Shown here: positions 35,859 through 47,629 of the stretch, piece by piece | How positions within the stretch are numbered: position 1 is the first letter of the stretch | How the letters are laid out: each line of letters starts with the position of its first letter | Assembly (NCBI RefSeq): GCF_003576645.1 | Contig: NC_044918.1 | Span: 24,619,239 to 24,683,238, forward strand | DNA: 64,000 nucleotides | Source of the DNA: Ipomoea triloba | Taxonomy: Eukaryota; Streptophyta; Magnoliopsida; Solanales; Convolvulaceae | Direction: 5' to 3' | The notes under the pieces: generated by a model | The model's input: only the letters and a program-made list of their open reading frames with translations | Told to the model about the DNA's origin: nothing | The model's database searches: none | Made by a program: the position numbers and the translations under genes

Positions 35859-36612
35859 CTAGGCGGGCTTGCGTAGCAAGACCCACCTCCAAAACGTTTT
35901 TGAAACCTTATCCTCAGAGTCCATGACAATTACCTCAGAGCCCTGGACTGACAGCCCTTCATCAGAACGCCTTCGCTTCTGAACACTCACCTCCACTGTC
36001 GGAATATCAGCGTGCTGAGCATCAGATTGAGGCCCCGTAGCAGCGCCCTTCCCCTTATCAGCAATCTCAGAAGCTGCACCCCTCTCCACAGCTTCCATCG
36101 CAGGAGATTTCCACTTTTCCCGTTCCGCATCAGTTTCAGGTGCAACCCGCCGCTGTCCAGATGTTGGCGCTGTGCGCCTAGACCCCGCACGCATCCACGC
36201 CCCATAGGGTTTCTCCAAGTTACGATCATATCCACTAACAAACTTAGGGCAAAGTCGATCGCCATGTCCAATTATCCCACATAAGAAGCAAAAGGTAGGT
36301 AAGCGTTCGTACCGGAAATCAATGAACGCCCACGTGTCGTTGTCCCTCTTCAACTTCATCTGCTTCTTCAAGGATTTCGTTATATCAATCGCCACACGAA
36401 CTCGATAGAACAACCGAATGGATCCATCCCAATTTTTCTCATCTGTATGTATCAGTGTGCCCAGGAATGACCCTATAGCGGAAACCACCATCTCAGACCT
36501 GAATCCATTTGGAAGAGAATGGATCCGCACCCAGAATTCTGCATGATTCAGGACAGGTAGGTCTGGATCACCCCCAGGCTGCAACCTTTGCATAACTAAC
36601 AGACACTGCTCA
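35859..36612 (-). pseudogene. LINE ORF1: DUF4283-like nucleic-acid-binding protein
   Basis: The frame is open from the truncated 5' end to TAG at 35859. It contains the plant LINE/DUF4283 block (LQPGGDPDLP, FWVRIHSLPNGF), then a CCHC zinc knuckle CFLCGIIGHGDRLCPKF, then a low-complexity Arg/Ser/Glu-rich tail. ORF1 proteins bind the element's RNA in the retrotransposition particle. ORF2 begins four bases after the stop, a compact two-cistron layout. The N-terminus is missing. Confidence 0.75.
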
Positions 36613-36801
36613 ATGGAGACGAAACATGGACAAAATTCCTTGCCAAAATCTTTCCATAAGATTCCATTTCGTGAAAAGGTCAATATCTATACAAGTGAGA
36701 TCCAGTCTATTAGCGCAAAGGTGAATACAATTCACAGAGACCATGGAAAAGACCTCATATACCTCCAGGACTACAAACACATTCATCTCCCACCTCCACA
36801 G
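36613..36801 (+). pseudogene. 5'-truncated second copy of the NLR coiled-coil exon
   Basis: The translation (KHGQNSLPKSFHKIPF, YTSEIQSISAKVNTIHRDHG) aligns with the end of exon 1 at 22853 (KHGDNNAFSKSLDKIPF, YASEIQCIKAKLDKIREDHG). It ends with the same phase-0 donor, CACAG|GTACCACA. The first 90 or so codons are missing exactly where the LINE begins. It has no promoter or start of its own. It is either the remnant of a tandem NLR paralogue or an alternative exon that lost its 5' half. Confidence 0.75.
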
Positions 36802-36994
36802 GTACCACAAAAACTATTCTCAAATTTCCATATCACAAATTATTTGCATGTTTCAAAAATTACAGAAACAAAATCTTTTAAATCAATCTGTAGATAATAT
36901 GAAAAATCTTTTCATTCGGAATCCCAGAATTGAATGCTTGCTAGTTTTTACAAGGATATACTAGTATAGAACATAGAACAACGAATTGAATTTG

Positions 36995-37473
36995 GGATGA
37001 ATCCTCTCAGTCACCCAGGAAAAAGAATTCTACCTTATCTAAGTAAGATTTACTTTCCTTGATATCATGAAATGTGATCTCGAACTTTCCTAAACCAGAA
37101 ATTACATACACCAAATATGAGAATAACTTTCCCACCTTTTAAATTTTCAAGAAAGTTCAAACCTTTCTAGCTACCAAACGTCTTTAGTGGTCGTAGCTTT
37201 CCCTCAACAACACTTGAACCTCAATTATTTTCATCACCATAGTGGGTTACGTTTGAAAGTTGAGTTTTAGTGGAGTGATTAGTGTGTGTGTGAGGGATAT
37301 CATCTCAGAGAAGTCCACCGAAAGGGAGTGAATAGTAATAAGTGGCTAATCACGGAAGTATTTAGTGTTTGGAAGCTAGTTCAAATAGTTGAGTTGCAAG
37401 ACATTCAAGTACCACTAAGTTTAATGCAGAATAGCAAGGTAATTAACAAGTGATAGGTAAAAGTAGGGGCTTA
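36995..37473 (+). repeat. Direct repeat of about 470 bp, copy 1
   Basis: Matches 38895-39367 with scattered differences, from CTCTCAGTCAC to GGTAAAAGTAGGGGCTT. Copies are 1.9 kb apart. They may be a duplicated LTR segment, but neither shows TG...CA ends. Confidence 0.6.
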
Positions 37474-38894
37474 AATTTGGGGTGACTCCTTTATATTTGT
37501 AGTTTGCGTGGGATGGATGGAAATTAAAGTTGGGAAAGGTGAAGCTTCTCCTGGATGTCATTCTCTAAGGATTGAGAATGAGAATTGAACAATGCACGGC
37601 TAAGCACAAGTGCGTAAGAGCCTTAGAAAGCTACGCCTCAAGACTAAACAAAGAGCATTATCAAAGTAACAAGTGAAAGTAAAGCACAAGTAATTGTAAA
37701 GAAGCAAGTAAGTGGGCGGAGGGGACTAGGACTAGGAGTTCCTTGATTGGATGCAATAGAATGACCCTAAGTATAGGAAGTAGTGTAATGCATTTGATCA
37801 TGATTCTTGGAAGATAATTCTATTGCCAATCCACTCTCGTGGTCTATTTGGCCTATCAAGTAGTAGAACTCTAGTCTCATAGAAATCCTACTATTTGAGA
37901 CATTTCATCGAACACTTGGAGTCCACATGCATCTTGTTCCGAGCTCCACTTCTTGGTGTAAGGTGGGAATTATTGCAAATGGAGTATGGGTAGACTATAG
38001 TGTAGTCCTAATCTCTTGGTGACTACACACCTCTTAGACATCTCATATAATGCGACCGTCACTATACAAGAGTCTCCACAAAGTCCACTTTCAACAAGAA
38101 TTCAAATCAATGCACCAAGTCACTTTCTAATTGTTGCGATCAAAACATTCTAACATCCTAACAAGTAAACCTAATCCTAATTCCTCAAGAATTAGCTACA
38201 CATTGTCACAATTATATAGCTAGAATGAAGAATTAATGGAAGCATTGGAAACAAAAGTAAATTGCAATTGAATGAAATGAACAAACTTAGCTTCAAGAAC
38301 AATCTTCAATCTCAAAAGAAATCCCCAATCAAATAGTTGGAATCCACCTAGAATCCGTATACCAATGAGTCAAGTTTTTCCCAGAACCCTAGGGAATATT
38401 ATCTCTCTAAAACCTAAAGTACAAGTCTGAACAAAGTGTAAAAATCTCGTCTCCCTGCAAATGAGAACAAAATCATATTTATAGCCCAAATTTTAACCTG
38501 TTTCACGCAGCTTGTAGAAGTTGAATTAGAGTCATGAGCTGCATCACATGGTAACTTGTGGCGTGATTCTGACCTTGAAGATATCCAAATTACACTTTGT
38601 GGTCTGCATCAAAGTTTTAGACTTTTGAGTTTCCATTCCGATGCCACTTGAATCATCTGATCTCATTTGGATACGCCTAACCAATGATATGATCAAAATA
38701 CCAAACTGTCACCGAAGTGCACTTAAAAAGACATTGTTTTCCTATATTGCACAAATGCAACCACAAATAGTCCTTATTCTTAACTGTAATTAAATTAAAC
38801 TATTCTAAGCATATAATATGCTCAAAGAAATCCAATTATAGCAAAAGCTTCCTCCCAAATACCCCACAAAATAGAGCATCTTTGGCACTAATCA
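37474..38894 (-). mobile_element. LTR-like sequence between the direct repeats
   Basis: No frame of note. On the minus strand its end reads TGATTAGTGCCAAAGATGC, close to the TGATAAGCGCCAAGA start of the LTR at 6087, so a distant LTR relative on the minus strand is likely. The other end and target duplication were not resolved. Confidence 0.35.
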
Positions 38895-39367
38895 CTTCTC
38901 TCAGTCACATGGGAAAAATAATTCTCGTAAGTAGGATTTACTTTCCTTGATATCGTGAAATGTGATCCTGAACTTTCTTAAATCAGAAATTGCACCAAAT
39001 ATAGAAATAATTTTCCACCTTTTAAATTTTCTAGAAAATTCAAATTTTTTTAGTTACCAAACGTCTTTAGTGGCCCTAGCTTTCCCTCAACAACACTTGA
39101 ACCTCTATTATTTTGATCACTACAGTGGGTTGTTGAAAATTGAGTTTTAGTGGAGCGATTAGTGTGTGAGATATGGTATCCTCACACCATATATCATCTC
39201 ATAGAAGTGGACCAAAAGGGAGTGAATAGTAAGTGGCTAATTACGGAAATATCTAGCGTTTGAAAACTAACTAGTTCAAATAGTTGAGTTGTAAGACATT
39301 CAAGTACCACTAAGTTTAGCGCAAAATAGCAAGGTAATTAACAAGTGATAGGTAAAAGTAGGGGCTT
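38895..39367 (+). repeat. Direct repeat of about 470 bp, copy 2
   Basis: Second copy of 36995-37473. It carries a small palindromic insert near 39170 (GATATGGTATCCTCACACCATATATC) that copy 1 lacks. Confidence 0.6.
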
Positions 39368-42300
39368 GGATCAAAACACTATTGCCTAGATGATATAGTG
39401 TTTTCCTAGGCTAGGGATCATGTGATGAATTAACATAGATCAAGGAAGATGTTACTAGATGCCACAACCATTCTCATGGTGATTGGACTTCGAATTGGAA
39501 TTAGATCTCATTCTCATGGTGATTAATCCAATTGGTACATTTTATTAAACATATAGTGTTCACATCTTCTTTCAATCTCGTTTAATTTTTCTCAAAGTGA
39601 AGTTCGAAATGTGAGTGGTGCGGCTCTAGTGTTCTCCCATTCTCATGATGATAGCACACCTCCATGATCCTCTTATATAATTGAGCCCTAATTATACAAA
39701 AGTCCATACAAATCACCACATTCACAACAAGAACCCTAGTTATGCACCATATATATCATCCCCAATTGCAATTTAATTAATTCACTCAAGTATCCATACA
39801 AGAGAGCTCAATCCAAATCCCTAGATGAATCTAGGTCCTCATACTTTGAATTGAAACACAAACACAAATAGAAAGGGAAGCCATTGCAATAACAATTGAG
39901 TATAAGAAAATGTAAAGGAAACATAGTAGACTTAGCTTTGATCAAAAGAGAAATTGAAAATGCAATCTTGAAATTTGAAAGTAAATTTTTATTACAAGCT
40001 GGAAATCACTTCAAATATTCATCAAATGTAGATCAACTACAAGGAAAAATGTTGAGATATTTCTCCCCAAGTAAATCTTATTAGAGAGAGAATGGGGAAA
40101 TGGAGAATGATATGAAAATAATAGTCTAGGCTTATTTATACCCCTAAAAATGCGCCAAAACAATAGATTTAAAACACTTCTAGATGCGTGTTCACAGTCT
40201 ACCTCACCCTCATAGATGTAGAGCTTATGTTTCTGATCTCAAGCACAGAGTACTAAATCTTCTTATGAAAATCTAGCCAAAGACAAAGATTGGATAAGTT
40301 AAGTAACAAAACAAATAATAATTGAAATGAATAACAAGAATAAGAAAGGTGGAGGGAAATAGGATTGAACTTGGTTTAGCTCTAGGCAATGCAACCGAAC
40401 TGGGATCAAGCTAGAGAGGGATTCAATTGACTTGATTATAGATGTAATTTAACTAGGAGGGAGCCTTTCTCATTGTTATTCCAAACTCTTAGAACACTTA
40501 AGAGCACTCTCATTACTCATGAGAGTCTAAGAAGCATTTCATCAAATACCTTGGTCTTGACATCCCAAAAAACTTCCCTTTTCTCAAAGGTCATGGTGAT
40601 TAATGACATTGCGGTGTTTACGTGGTGGTGAGATGTCAAAAGATATTTGTATGTTAAAACGGAAAGTCAGTGACTCCCCGAGTGTCGGTCTCGAAGGAGG
40701 GACGTGGAGGTGTGTCAAGTGTTCGGGAGTTTACTTGATTGGGTCATGCATAGGATTCAAGTGTGGTGAAGGGTGGATTGTGAGTGAGAGGAGTTCATTT
40801 AGTTTGGTTTGAGTGTAAGAGAGTAGTGAAGTAAAAAGGGATTTGTAAATATGTAAAAGGGATAGGGATTGGATAGTACTCATGGATGTTGCATTGTGGT
40901 GTGACTAAGGTAATGGATCGGAAATGCTAGGATGTTGGCTATTCAAGAGTGTGTTGTCTTAGTCCTTTTCCATCTTTGTGTACTAAGGCTTCTTTGACTT
41001 AGGAGTGCCTTCAAGCATCCAAAGCTCTAAGAGGAATTTTATCAAACACTTAAGCTACACACTATCCTACTATTCTTAAGAAGTCCATAGGAACTATGAT
41101 TGTGTCAAGCTTCAAATCCTAACTCTAATCAAAGACATGAAAGAGTCAAGAGTTCAATCTCTCATCTAGATTGGCCAAATCCAAACAAGATCTCATCAAC
41201 ACAACAATCAATAGACAAGAATAGATAATCCAACAACATAAGCATATAAATCCAAGATATAGAGATAAGATCATCACACTAGCAACATTCAATCACACAA
41301 TCCAAATCCCTAGATTAAACTAGCCACTCATGATATGAAATTCAAGGCAAAAGCTAATTTAATCCAAGAACAAGATAACTAAATATAATAGAAATGAAAT
41401 AGAGATCACCTAGAGTGAAGTAGACCTTCAATCCAAGCTTGTTGTCTTGCTACAATGGAGATTGATCTAATCTAAGAAATGAAAAACTAAGAAAAATGGA
41501 GAAAGTTCTCCAAAGGAAAAACTAAGAAAGGGAAAACTAATTTTCTGGGAACCTCCTCTGAAAATCCATCAAAGGGGTTTAAATAGTCTCCGAAAAAGCA
41601 ACCCTAATCAAAATTTGCGCAATGCAGTCTCCACGCCTGCTCACACGCGTGTGAGTGTGCGTGGGAAGCTACTGGATTGTTTCCACGCATGCTCACACGC
41701 GTGTGGCCATCCTGTTGGGTCCTCTGGGGCTCCGGTCTTGCCTGGTTCGTTCTTTAAGCTCAACTTTTGTTCCTTTTTGCTCCCGGGGCTCCTGTTTCAC
41801 CTCCTTTAGGCTAAAAGTAGCTTTCGTGTGTCGGTTAGTGATTTCAAGCATTTATGAGTATAATTCACCATGTAAGGATGCTATAGACGTGATAAAACAC
41901 CCTAATATGTGCTTGATTTAAGGGTATCTCGGAGGCTTATCAATTAACATCATCAAAGCCAAGTCTCATCACTCCTAATCAACCAATTCAAAGTCACATT
42001 TCCATGAACCTAATCTACATTCACATCTCCATCCAAAGATGACTATTCAAGCATGATCAAAATGGAAATAGATCAAAGATAGATTCAAGATCAAACAAAT
42101 AACCCATAACAATCCTAAGATACTAGATCATAACAAAGGTAAAATTGCAATAAAAAAAATTGGAATATAATTACTTATCTATTCGAAGATGAACTTGTAA
42201 ATCAAAGTCTTCAATCCTTGTTTCAAAAGTAGAAGGTGAACTTGAAACTAGCTAGAACTTCTATTGAAATTGGAATTGTAATTTGCAAACTAGTCTTTTA

Positions 42301-42560
42301 AAGACTAGAAACATGAAAGGGAAATTTGTCTATTCTAATATCTACTCTAATTTTAAAAATCCTAAATCTAATCTAATGCCTAAATCTCAAAATGATTCCC
42401 CACTCTTTAATTTCTATTTATAGCCTTGGACTTAAGCTGTGGATTAAGCTTCGTCACCAACATCTTCACATGCATAACGAAGGGCATGATAGCAAGAATG
42501 GTGCAAATTTTACTCTAGACCGCGATCCACAATGCATTGTAGTCCATGCTTCAAAACGAC
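39368..42560 (-). mobile_element. Decayed LTR-like sequence, host of a nested solo LTR
   Basis: Non-coding, with the look of LTRs of the same broad type (TATTTATA boxes near 40130 and 42415, phrases such as CTCATCAAATACC). The stretch is interrupted at 40604-41942 by a solo LTR with an exact target duplication, so the surrounding sequence is older. Individual element limits were not determined. Confidence 0.4.
40604..41942 (-). mobile_element. Solo LTR, TGATAAGC family
   Basis: 1339 bp, TGACATTGC to GGCTTATCA, flanked by an exact ATTAA duplication (40599-40603 and 41943-41947). It shares GAGTGTCGGTCT.GAAGGAGG and much further text with the solo LTR at 9967-11318. Minus orientation. A G/C-rich inverted motif (CACACGCGTGTG) occurs at 41642-41653 and 41695-41706. 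Confidence 0.85.
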
Positions 42561-42990
42561 GTTGTTTTGATTAGTGAAAAAAACGGTAGAAACAGCTCCG
42601 TTCCGCACCGTTAACTCTGTGTGAATAACATATTTAGTTTCATTTTATATATACACTGCAGTTCCTTTTCAACACAATTATAATTTGTTTTCGATATAAC
42701 TACAGTTTAATTCGACATTATACACTCAAATATGTGAAACTGTTATTCACTTTCCTTTCAACACAACTACAGTTTCATTTTGATATAACTACAATTTCAT
42801 TTGATAATATAAAAACAAATGTGAGGCAGTATCATTTGAGATGAACTGTAGTTTCATTTACGGAGTTCCGTTAAGACTTGACGGCAAACGTTATGTTTCT
42901 TTACTTAAAGAAACGGTGTTGTTTTTTGGACAATGGTCCACAAAGCTTTGTGGACCATGGTCCATGATATAACAATTTCAAGAATGGCAT
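42561..42990. repeat. MITE-like sequence in the NLR intron
   Basis: Repeats of AACTACAGTTTCATTTTGATATA and an end with TTTGTGGACCATGGTCC related to the fold-back MITEs at 23.5-24.0 kb. Clean terminal repeats were not resolved. Bases 42991-43810 are AT-rich intron without recognisable genes. Confidence 0.35.
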
Positions 42991-43820
42991 GCGGATATTT
43001 GTTCCACGAGAGTCCTCACGGTCGTGACTACTAACGGTGCCGTTTTGACTTCCATCCTGTTTTTCCTCTCTTTCTTTTTCTTTTCCAAATTGCCCTTTTT
43101 AACTTAGAACACAAAAATGCTCTCAATTAATTCCTCCTACATACTTTATCACATAATTGGTCATTTTAGTCACAATTAAAGCAATAATACACAAAAAAAA
43201 TGACCAAATAATAAATAAGAAAGTAATACAATAATTAAGCACTCATCATGGCTGGACTTTGAGTGGTCAAAACTTTCCCTAGAGTTGTATGGCTACCTGA
43301 CTTGTACGGACGGACGAGACCTATCTAGTGTAGATGCTCTAACACTCCTTTCTTGAAAGTAGCTTTTTGGTTGATCTGTTCTCCCCTTGTGCGGCCAAAT
43401 AGTCTTGGTACATCTCTGAAATAAAGCTCGAATATAGGCCTTTCTTCTTCCTTTGTGCAATTATGATCCCATCGTCCCTAAATCCTTCCAAAATTTATGA
43501 AAATTAATCATTTTTGTCTTGAGCAAGAGAAATTATACCTAAATGAACAAACAATGCAAATAAGAGTGTTTTTGAACATGATAACTACATTGTAAACATA
43601 AAATGATGGTTAATTATAGGGTAAAATATGATTAAATACAAACTTAGCAAGAAGCTATATATATATATATGCTTATCTTAAATGATCTTTTCAATAAACA
43701 ATAAATTTTTTGTTATTTGTTTTCAATCAAATAATATGTTTTCATTTCTTTAGTAAAAATAAGTTAGTCACATTTCTTGAATAGCTAGCCAGTTACGTTA
43801 AAATTAAATATATATGGTAT

Positions 43821-44558
43821 GGGTCACACTTGTGTGAGACCGTCTCACTGATCCTTATTCGTGAGACGGGTCGGGTCGGGTCAAAGCACCATGCAAATGT
43901 CATACTTATATGTGCAAATCTCACACTTATATGCTCAAATGTAATACTAATCAGGAATAAAATTTTTGTTACTGGTAAATGTAATACTTTTAAATCGTAA
44001 TGTAAAAGTATCGTATTTTTCATTAAAAGTAATACATTTTTCATAGTAAGTAATGTTGACAAGTGCCTCTCACTTATAAGGACAAATATAATACTTTTGA
44101 GGAAATATGTAATACTTTTAAATCGTAATGTAAAAGTATCGTATTTTTCATTAAAAGTAATACATTTTTCATAGTAAGTAATGTTGACAAGTGCCTCTCA
44201 CTTATAAGGACAAATATAATACTTTTGAGGAAATATGTAATACTTTTAAATCGTAATGTAAAAGTATCGTATTTTTCATTAAAAGTAATACATTTTTCAT
44301 AATAAGTAATGTTGACAAGTGCCTCTCACTTATAAGGGCAAATATAATACTTTTGAGGAAAAATGTAATACTTTTAAATCGTAATGTAAAAGTATTGTAT
44401 TTTTCCTTAAAAGTATTACATTTACCAGTAACAAAAATTTTATTCCTGATTAGTATTACATTTGAGCATATAAGTATGGCATTTGTGCATATAAGTGTTA
44501 CATTGGCATCTTGACCCGACCCGTCTCATGGTGAGACGGTCTCACATAAGTTTTTGCC
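43821..44558. mobile_element. MULE-type MITE with 128-bp internal tandem repeats
   Basis: An exact 9-bp duplication ATATGGTAT flanks it (43812-43820 and 44559-44567), the length made by Mutator-like transposases. Long inverted ends contain GTGTGAGACCGTCTCAC and GAGACGGGTCGGGTC. The interior has three units of exactly 128 bp (starts 43981, 44109, 44237, then 44365), with GTAATACTTTTAAATCG and CAAGTGCCTCTCACTTATAA. It lies about 130 bp before the NLR exon 2 acceptor. Confidence 0.8.
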
Positions 44559-44689
44559 ATATGGTATATATTGCATCTATCAATGTTCAAAAGTACAATT
44601 AGAGTCACAACATTTGGAGAGTGCAGAAAACCTAAACCCCACCCCAGTCCCCACCACAACATTTTAATGATTTTTCTTTAATCTTTCAG

Positions 44690-46963
44690 ACTCAGGTAGC
44701 GGTACAACATGAAAATAATATAATTGGCTTTGACGATGATTTGGAAAACATAAAAGTTCGTTTGGAAGCATCAAATGATTTTGTCATTCCAATTGTGGGG
44801 ACTGCTGGGATTGGAAAAACTACATTTGCCTTAGAGATTTTTGAAGACCCAGAAATCAGGAAAATTTTCACCCATTGCATTTGGGTTCATGTTTCACAGG
44901 GCTTTCATAGAAAGAAAAATTTCATTGACATTCTACATCAAATTTCCAAGCCCACAGAAGACTTTAGTATGATATCAGAAGACCAGTTGGAAGCTAAAAT
45001 AAAGGAAACATTAGAGAATCAGAAATACTTCATTGTATTGGATGATGTAAGGCAAGAAAAAGACTGGAATTCTTTAAAAGCTGCATTCCCTGAAAATCTG
45101 AATGGAAGTAAAGTGTTGGTGACCACTCGATATAGCAATGTAGTTGATTCTACCAGGAAATCTCATATTTTAGGAGGGTTAAGCAATGATGATGGTTGGT
45201 TGGTAATAAAAAACAATGTTTTTGGTGCAAAGGGGGGATACAGTGACCCATTATTACAAGATCTCGGGAAAAGAATAGCAAAACATTGCAATGGGTTACC
45301 ACTTGGTCTACTATTGGTATCTGGCATCCTACGTAAATGTAGGAGTATTGATGACTGGCAACGAGTTGCTGAATATCCTCCACTTTTAAATATTTGGTCA
45401 GATGGCCCAAGCATCCAAGAGCTAGTATGGTTGAGTTACGAGCATTTGCCTCATGTGATGTTGAAAAACTGCTTGCTATATTTTGCATTTTTTCCAATAG
45501 GATATGAGATTGCGGCTTGGAAGTTAATTCCGCTGTGGATTGCTGAAGAATTCATTCCAACAATAGATGAGTGGGGATATCCTTTAGATGTTGAAGTCGA
45601 AGCTCAGAAATATTTAAATGATCTTATTGATAGGAATCTTGTGAGGGTGACAAAACGAGGAGCAGATGGTCAAATCCAAATGTGTAATATTCATGACACA
45701 TTGCATGAATCCTTCAAAATTAAAGCTACATGGACAGATTTATTCAAAGTACTGGATGAGGGACGAAGATTAAATGAGAATATTTCTTTAAGTCGTCGTC
45801 TTTGTTTCATCCACTCCTCTACTATGGACATATTTGATGCAGAAAACAATTCAGCTCGTTTATACCTCAGTTGCTACAACAAAAGGAGGAGTCCACTTCC
45901 ATCTGGTGATGAACATGTTCATTCTTTGTTATTGTCCTCCTCACAAAAGAGTGAGATTCATTTGACCCCCAAGCAATTGGCAACCATCCCAAACACCTTT
46001 CCACTTCTTAAGGTGTTGAATATTGAATCCCTTAAATTTAGCTCGCTGCCAAATGAGCTCTATGGCCTATTTCTTCTCAGATATCTTGCTATTACAGGAG
46101 ATATTGATTCCCTCCCCAAGTCATTCAAAAATCTTCGTGAATTGGAGACTTTAGTGATCAAAACCACAAAAGGGACGCTACACATTAATGGAGGCATATG
46201 GAACATGAGAAATCTAAGGCATGTGCACACCAACACCTCTACACAATTGCCCCCTCCTCCGAAAACAGCCAAAAATAGCTTTGGAGGAACAAATATTCAC
46301 ACACTTTCTACCATATCACCAGAAAGTTGCACAAATGAGATTTTCGAAAAGATCCCTAATCTCCAAATTTTGGGTGTTCGTGGAGATTTATCGGATCTTC
46401 TCGAGGAAAAGCAAGACGTTTGCATGTTCAACAATCTTCAAATGCTCTGCCTCGATAACTTGAAGCTTCATGGCAACTCCGAGAAAGTGTTAAAGCTTCC
46501 AATGTTGAATAAGTTTGCAAGTAAGCTAAGAAAGTTGATCTTATCTGGTACATTGTTTCAATGGAATGACATGACCATACTAGGATCACTGGAGGAACTT
46601 GAGGTGCTCAAGTTGGATGACAATGCGTTCTGTGGGCAACGTTGGGATCTAAGCAGTGATGTTATTTTCAAACAACTCCAGTATTTACGCATTGGAAGGA
46701 TGAACCTACGAACTTGGACTGCTGTGGAAGAAAGTTTTCCAGTTTTAGAAAGCCTAGTTCTCAGGAACTGCATTTTTTTAGAAAATATCCCATTTGGTTT
46801 TGCCAATGTACACAGCCTTAAAGTGATGGATTTGTTTCACGTGAGTGAAAGTGCTGCTGATTCTGCAAGAAAGATTGGTGAGCAAAGGCATGGTAAAACA
46901 ACGGTCAAAATCAATGGATTTAACCTCTTCTCATCACTCATTTTCTGCAAGAAAGATTCGTGA
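44690..46963 (+). CDS. NLR exon 2: NB-ARC and LRR, R1-like
   Basis: The acceptor TTTCAG ends at 44689, and the frame from ACTCAG is phase 0, matching exon 1. Joined, the protein is about 918 residues. Motifs (numbering of the joined protein): P-loop GTAGIGKTT 198-206, kinase-2 FIVLDDV about 275-281, RNBS-B GSKVLVTTR 300-308, GLPLGL 363-368, RNBS-D LKNCLLYFAFFP 419-430, and IHD at 495-497 in place of MHD. Irregular leucine-rich repeats run from about 590 to the end. This is an intracellular immune receptor of the CC-NLR class, resembling the R1 late-blight resistance group. There is no ATG at the exon start, so it depends on exon 1. The C-terminus is changed by an 82-bp tandem duplication. Confidence 0.85.
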   Translation, partial: TQVAVQHENNIIGFDDDLENIKVRLEASNDFVIPIVGTAGIGKTTFALEIFEDPEIRKIFTHCIWVHVSQGFHRKKNFIDILHQISKPTEDFSMISEDQLEAKIKETLENQKYFIVLDDVRQEKDWNSLKAAFPENLNGSKVLVTTRYSNVVDSTRKSHILGGLSNDDGWLVIKNNVFGAKGGYSDPLLQDLGKRIAKHCNGLPLGLLLVSGILRKCRSIDDWQRVAEYPPLLNIWSDGPSIQELVWLSYEHLPHVMLKNCLLYFAFFPIGYEIAAWKLIPLWIAEEFIPTIDEWGYPLDVEVEAQKYLNDLIDRNLVRVTKRGADGQIQMCNIHDTLHESFKIKATWTDLFKVLDEGRRLNENISLSRRLCFIHSSTMDIFDAENNSARLYLSCYNKRRSPLPSGDEHVHSLLLSSSQKSEIHLTPKQLATIPNTFPLLKVLNIESLKFSSLPNELYGLFLLRYLAITGDIDSLPKSFKNLRELETLVIKTTKGTLHINGGIWNMRNLRHVHTNTSTQLPPPPKTAKNSFGGTNIHTLSTISPESCTNEIFEKIPNLQILGVRGDLSDLLEEKQDVCMFNNLQMLCLDNLKLHGNSEKVLKLPMLNKFASKLRKLILSGTLFQWNDMTILGSLEELEVLKLDDNAFCGQRWDLSSDVIFKQLQYLRIGRMNLRTWTAVEESFPVLESLVLRNCIFLENIPFGFANVHSLKVMDLFHVSESAADSARKIGEQRHGKTTVKINGFNLFSSLIFCKKDS

Positions 46964-47024
46964 GCAATGGGATGGCAAAACAACTGTGAAAATCAATGGA
47001 TTCAACCTCTTCTCAGCATTCATT
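46861..47024 (+). repeat. 82-bp tandem duplication at the NLR 3' end
   Basis: TTCTGCAAGAAAGATT... at 46861 recurs at 46943, a period of 82 bp. As 82 is not a multiple of three, the second unit is read out of frame and the protein stops at 46963 (CKKDS end). The text GKTTVKINGFNLFS appears once in each frame. Confidence 0.85.
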
Positions 47025-47629
47025 TGGTATGGTAATAGAGGTATTATCACACTTCATAGTAGTTACGTTGGCTATAGTCAAGGATTTAATGGTATATATT
47101 ATATAATTTAGTAAATATAAATTTCATAATTTTTTGCTTCTAACAAATTAAGATATTATAAGGATAGCATATGGTATTGTCATTATTTTGAGTATTTTTA
47201 GAGAGAAAATTTACTGTATGGCCACAAGTTGAATTAAGATGAGTTGACCATTTTTAATTTAGGATATTTAGGTGCAACATATTGAGCCTTAGTTTTATTT
47301 CAGTTATGTTTAGTTTTATTCTAGCCTATTCTTTTGGCATATACTTAGTTTTTGTATAGATTGTTATAACTGGTTCCTTTTTCCTCTGATTGTGTACTCT
47401 ATATACCATGCTCACCCTGGGATGACTCGGAAATCGGAATAGGGATAGTTTCTATGGTCTTCTGATCATGAATAGCGAAAAGCTAAGCTAGACAATAACG
47501 GTTGTGTTATTTATTTTCATTATATTAGTTTGTTTTGAATTAAACAATAAAAAATCAAACAATGAGATACGATGCTTATTATATTCATTGTTTTTTACAA
47601 TTAGGAATAACATTTATATTCTTTTAAAG

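Larger units (their letters stand above)
31782..36612 (-). mobile_element. Nearly full plant LINE (ORF1, endonuclease, RT, RNase H)
   Basis: The most complete LINE of the window, with a poly-A tail read on the minus strand (T run at 31782-31795). It carries ORF1 (DUF4283-like plus CCHC knuckle) and ORF2 (endonuclease, RT, zinc-binding region, RNase H). Its 5' end is truncated at 36612, where it meets the NLR exon-1 relic. Stops and a frame change disable ORF2. No target duplication was found, so it may mark a rearrangement breakpoint and not a simple insertion. Confidence 0.85.
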
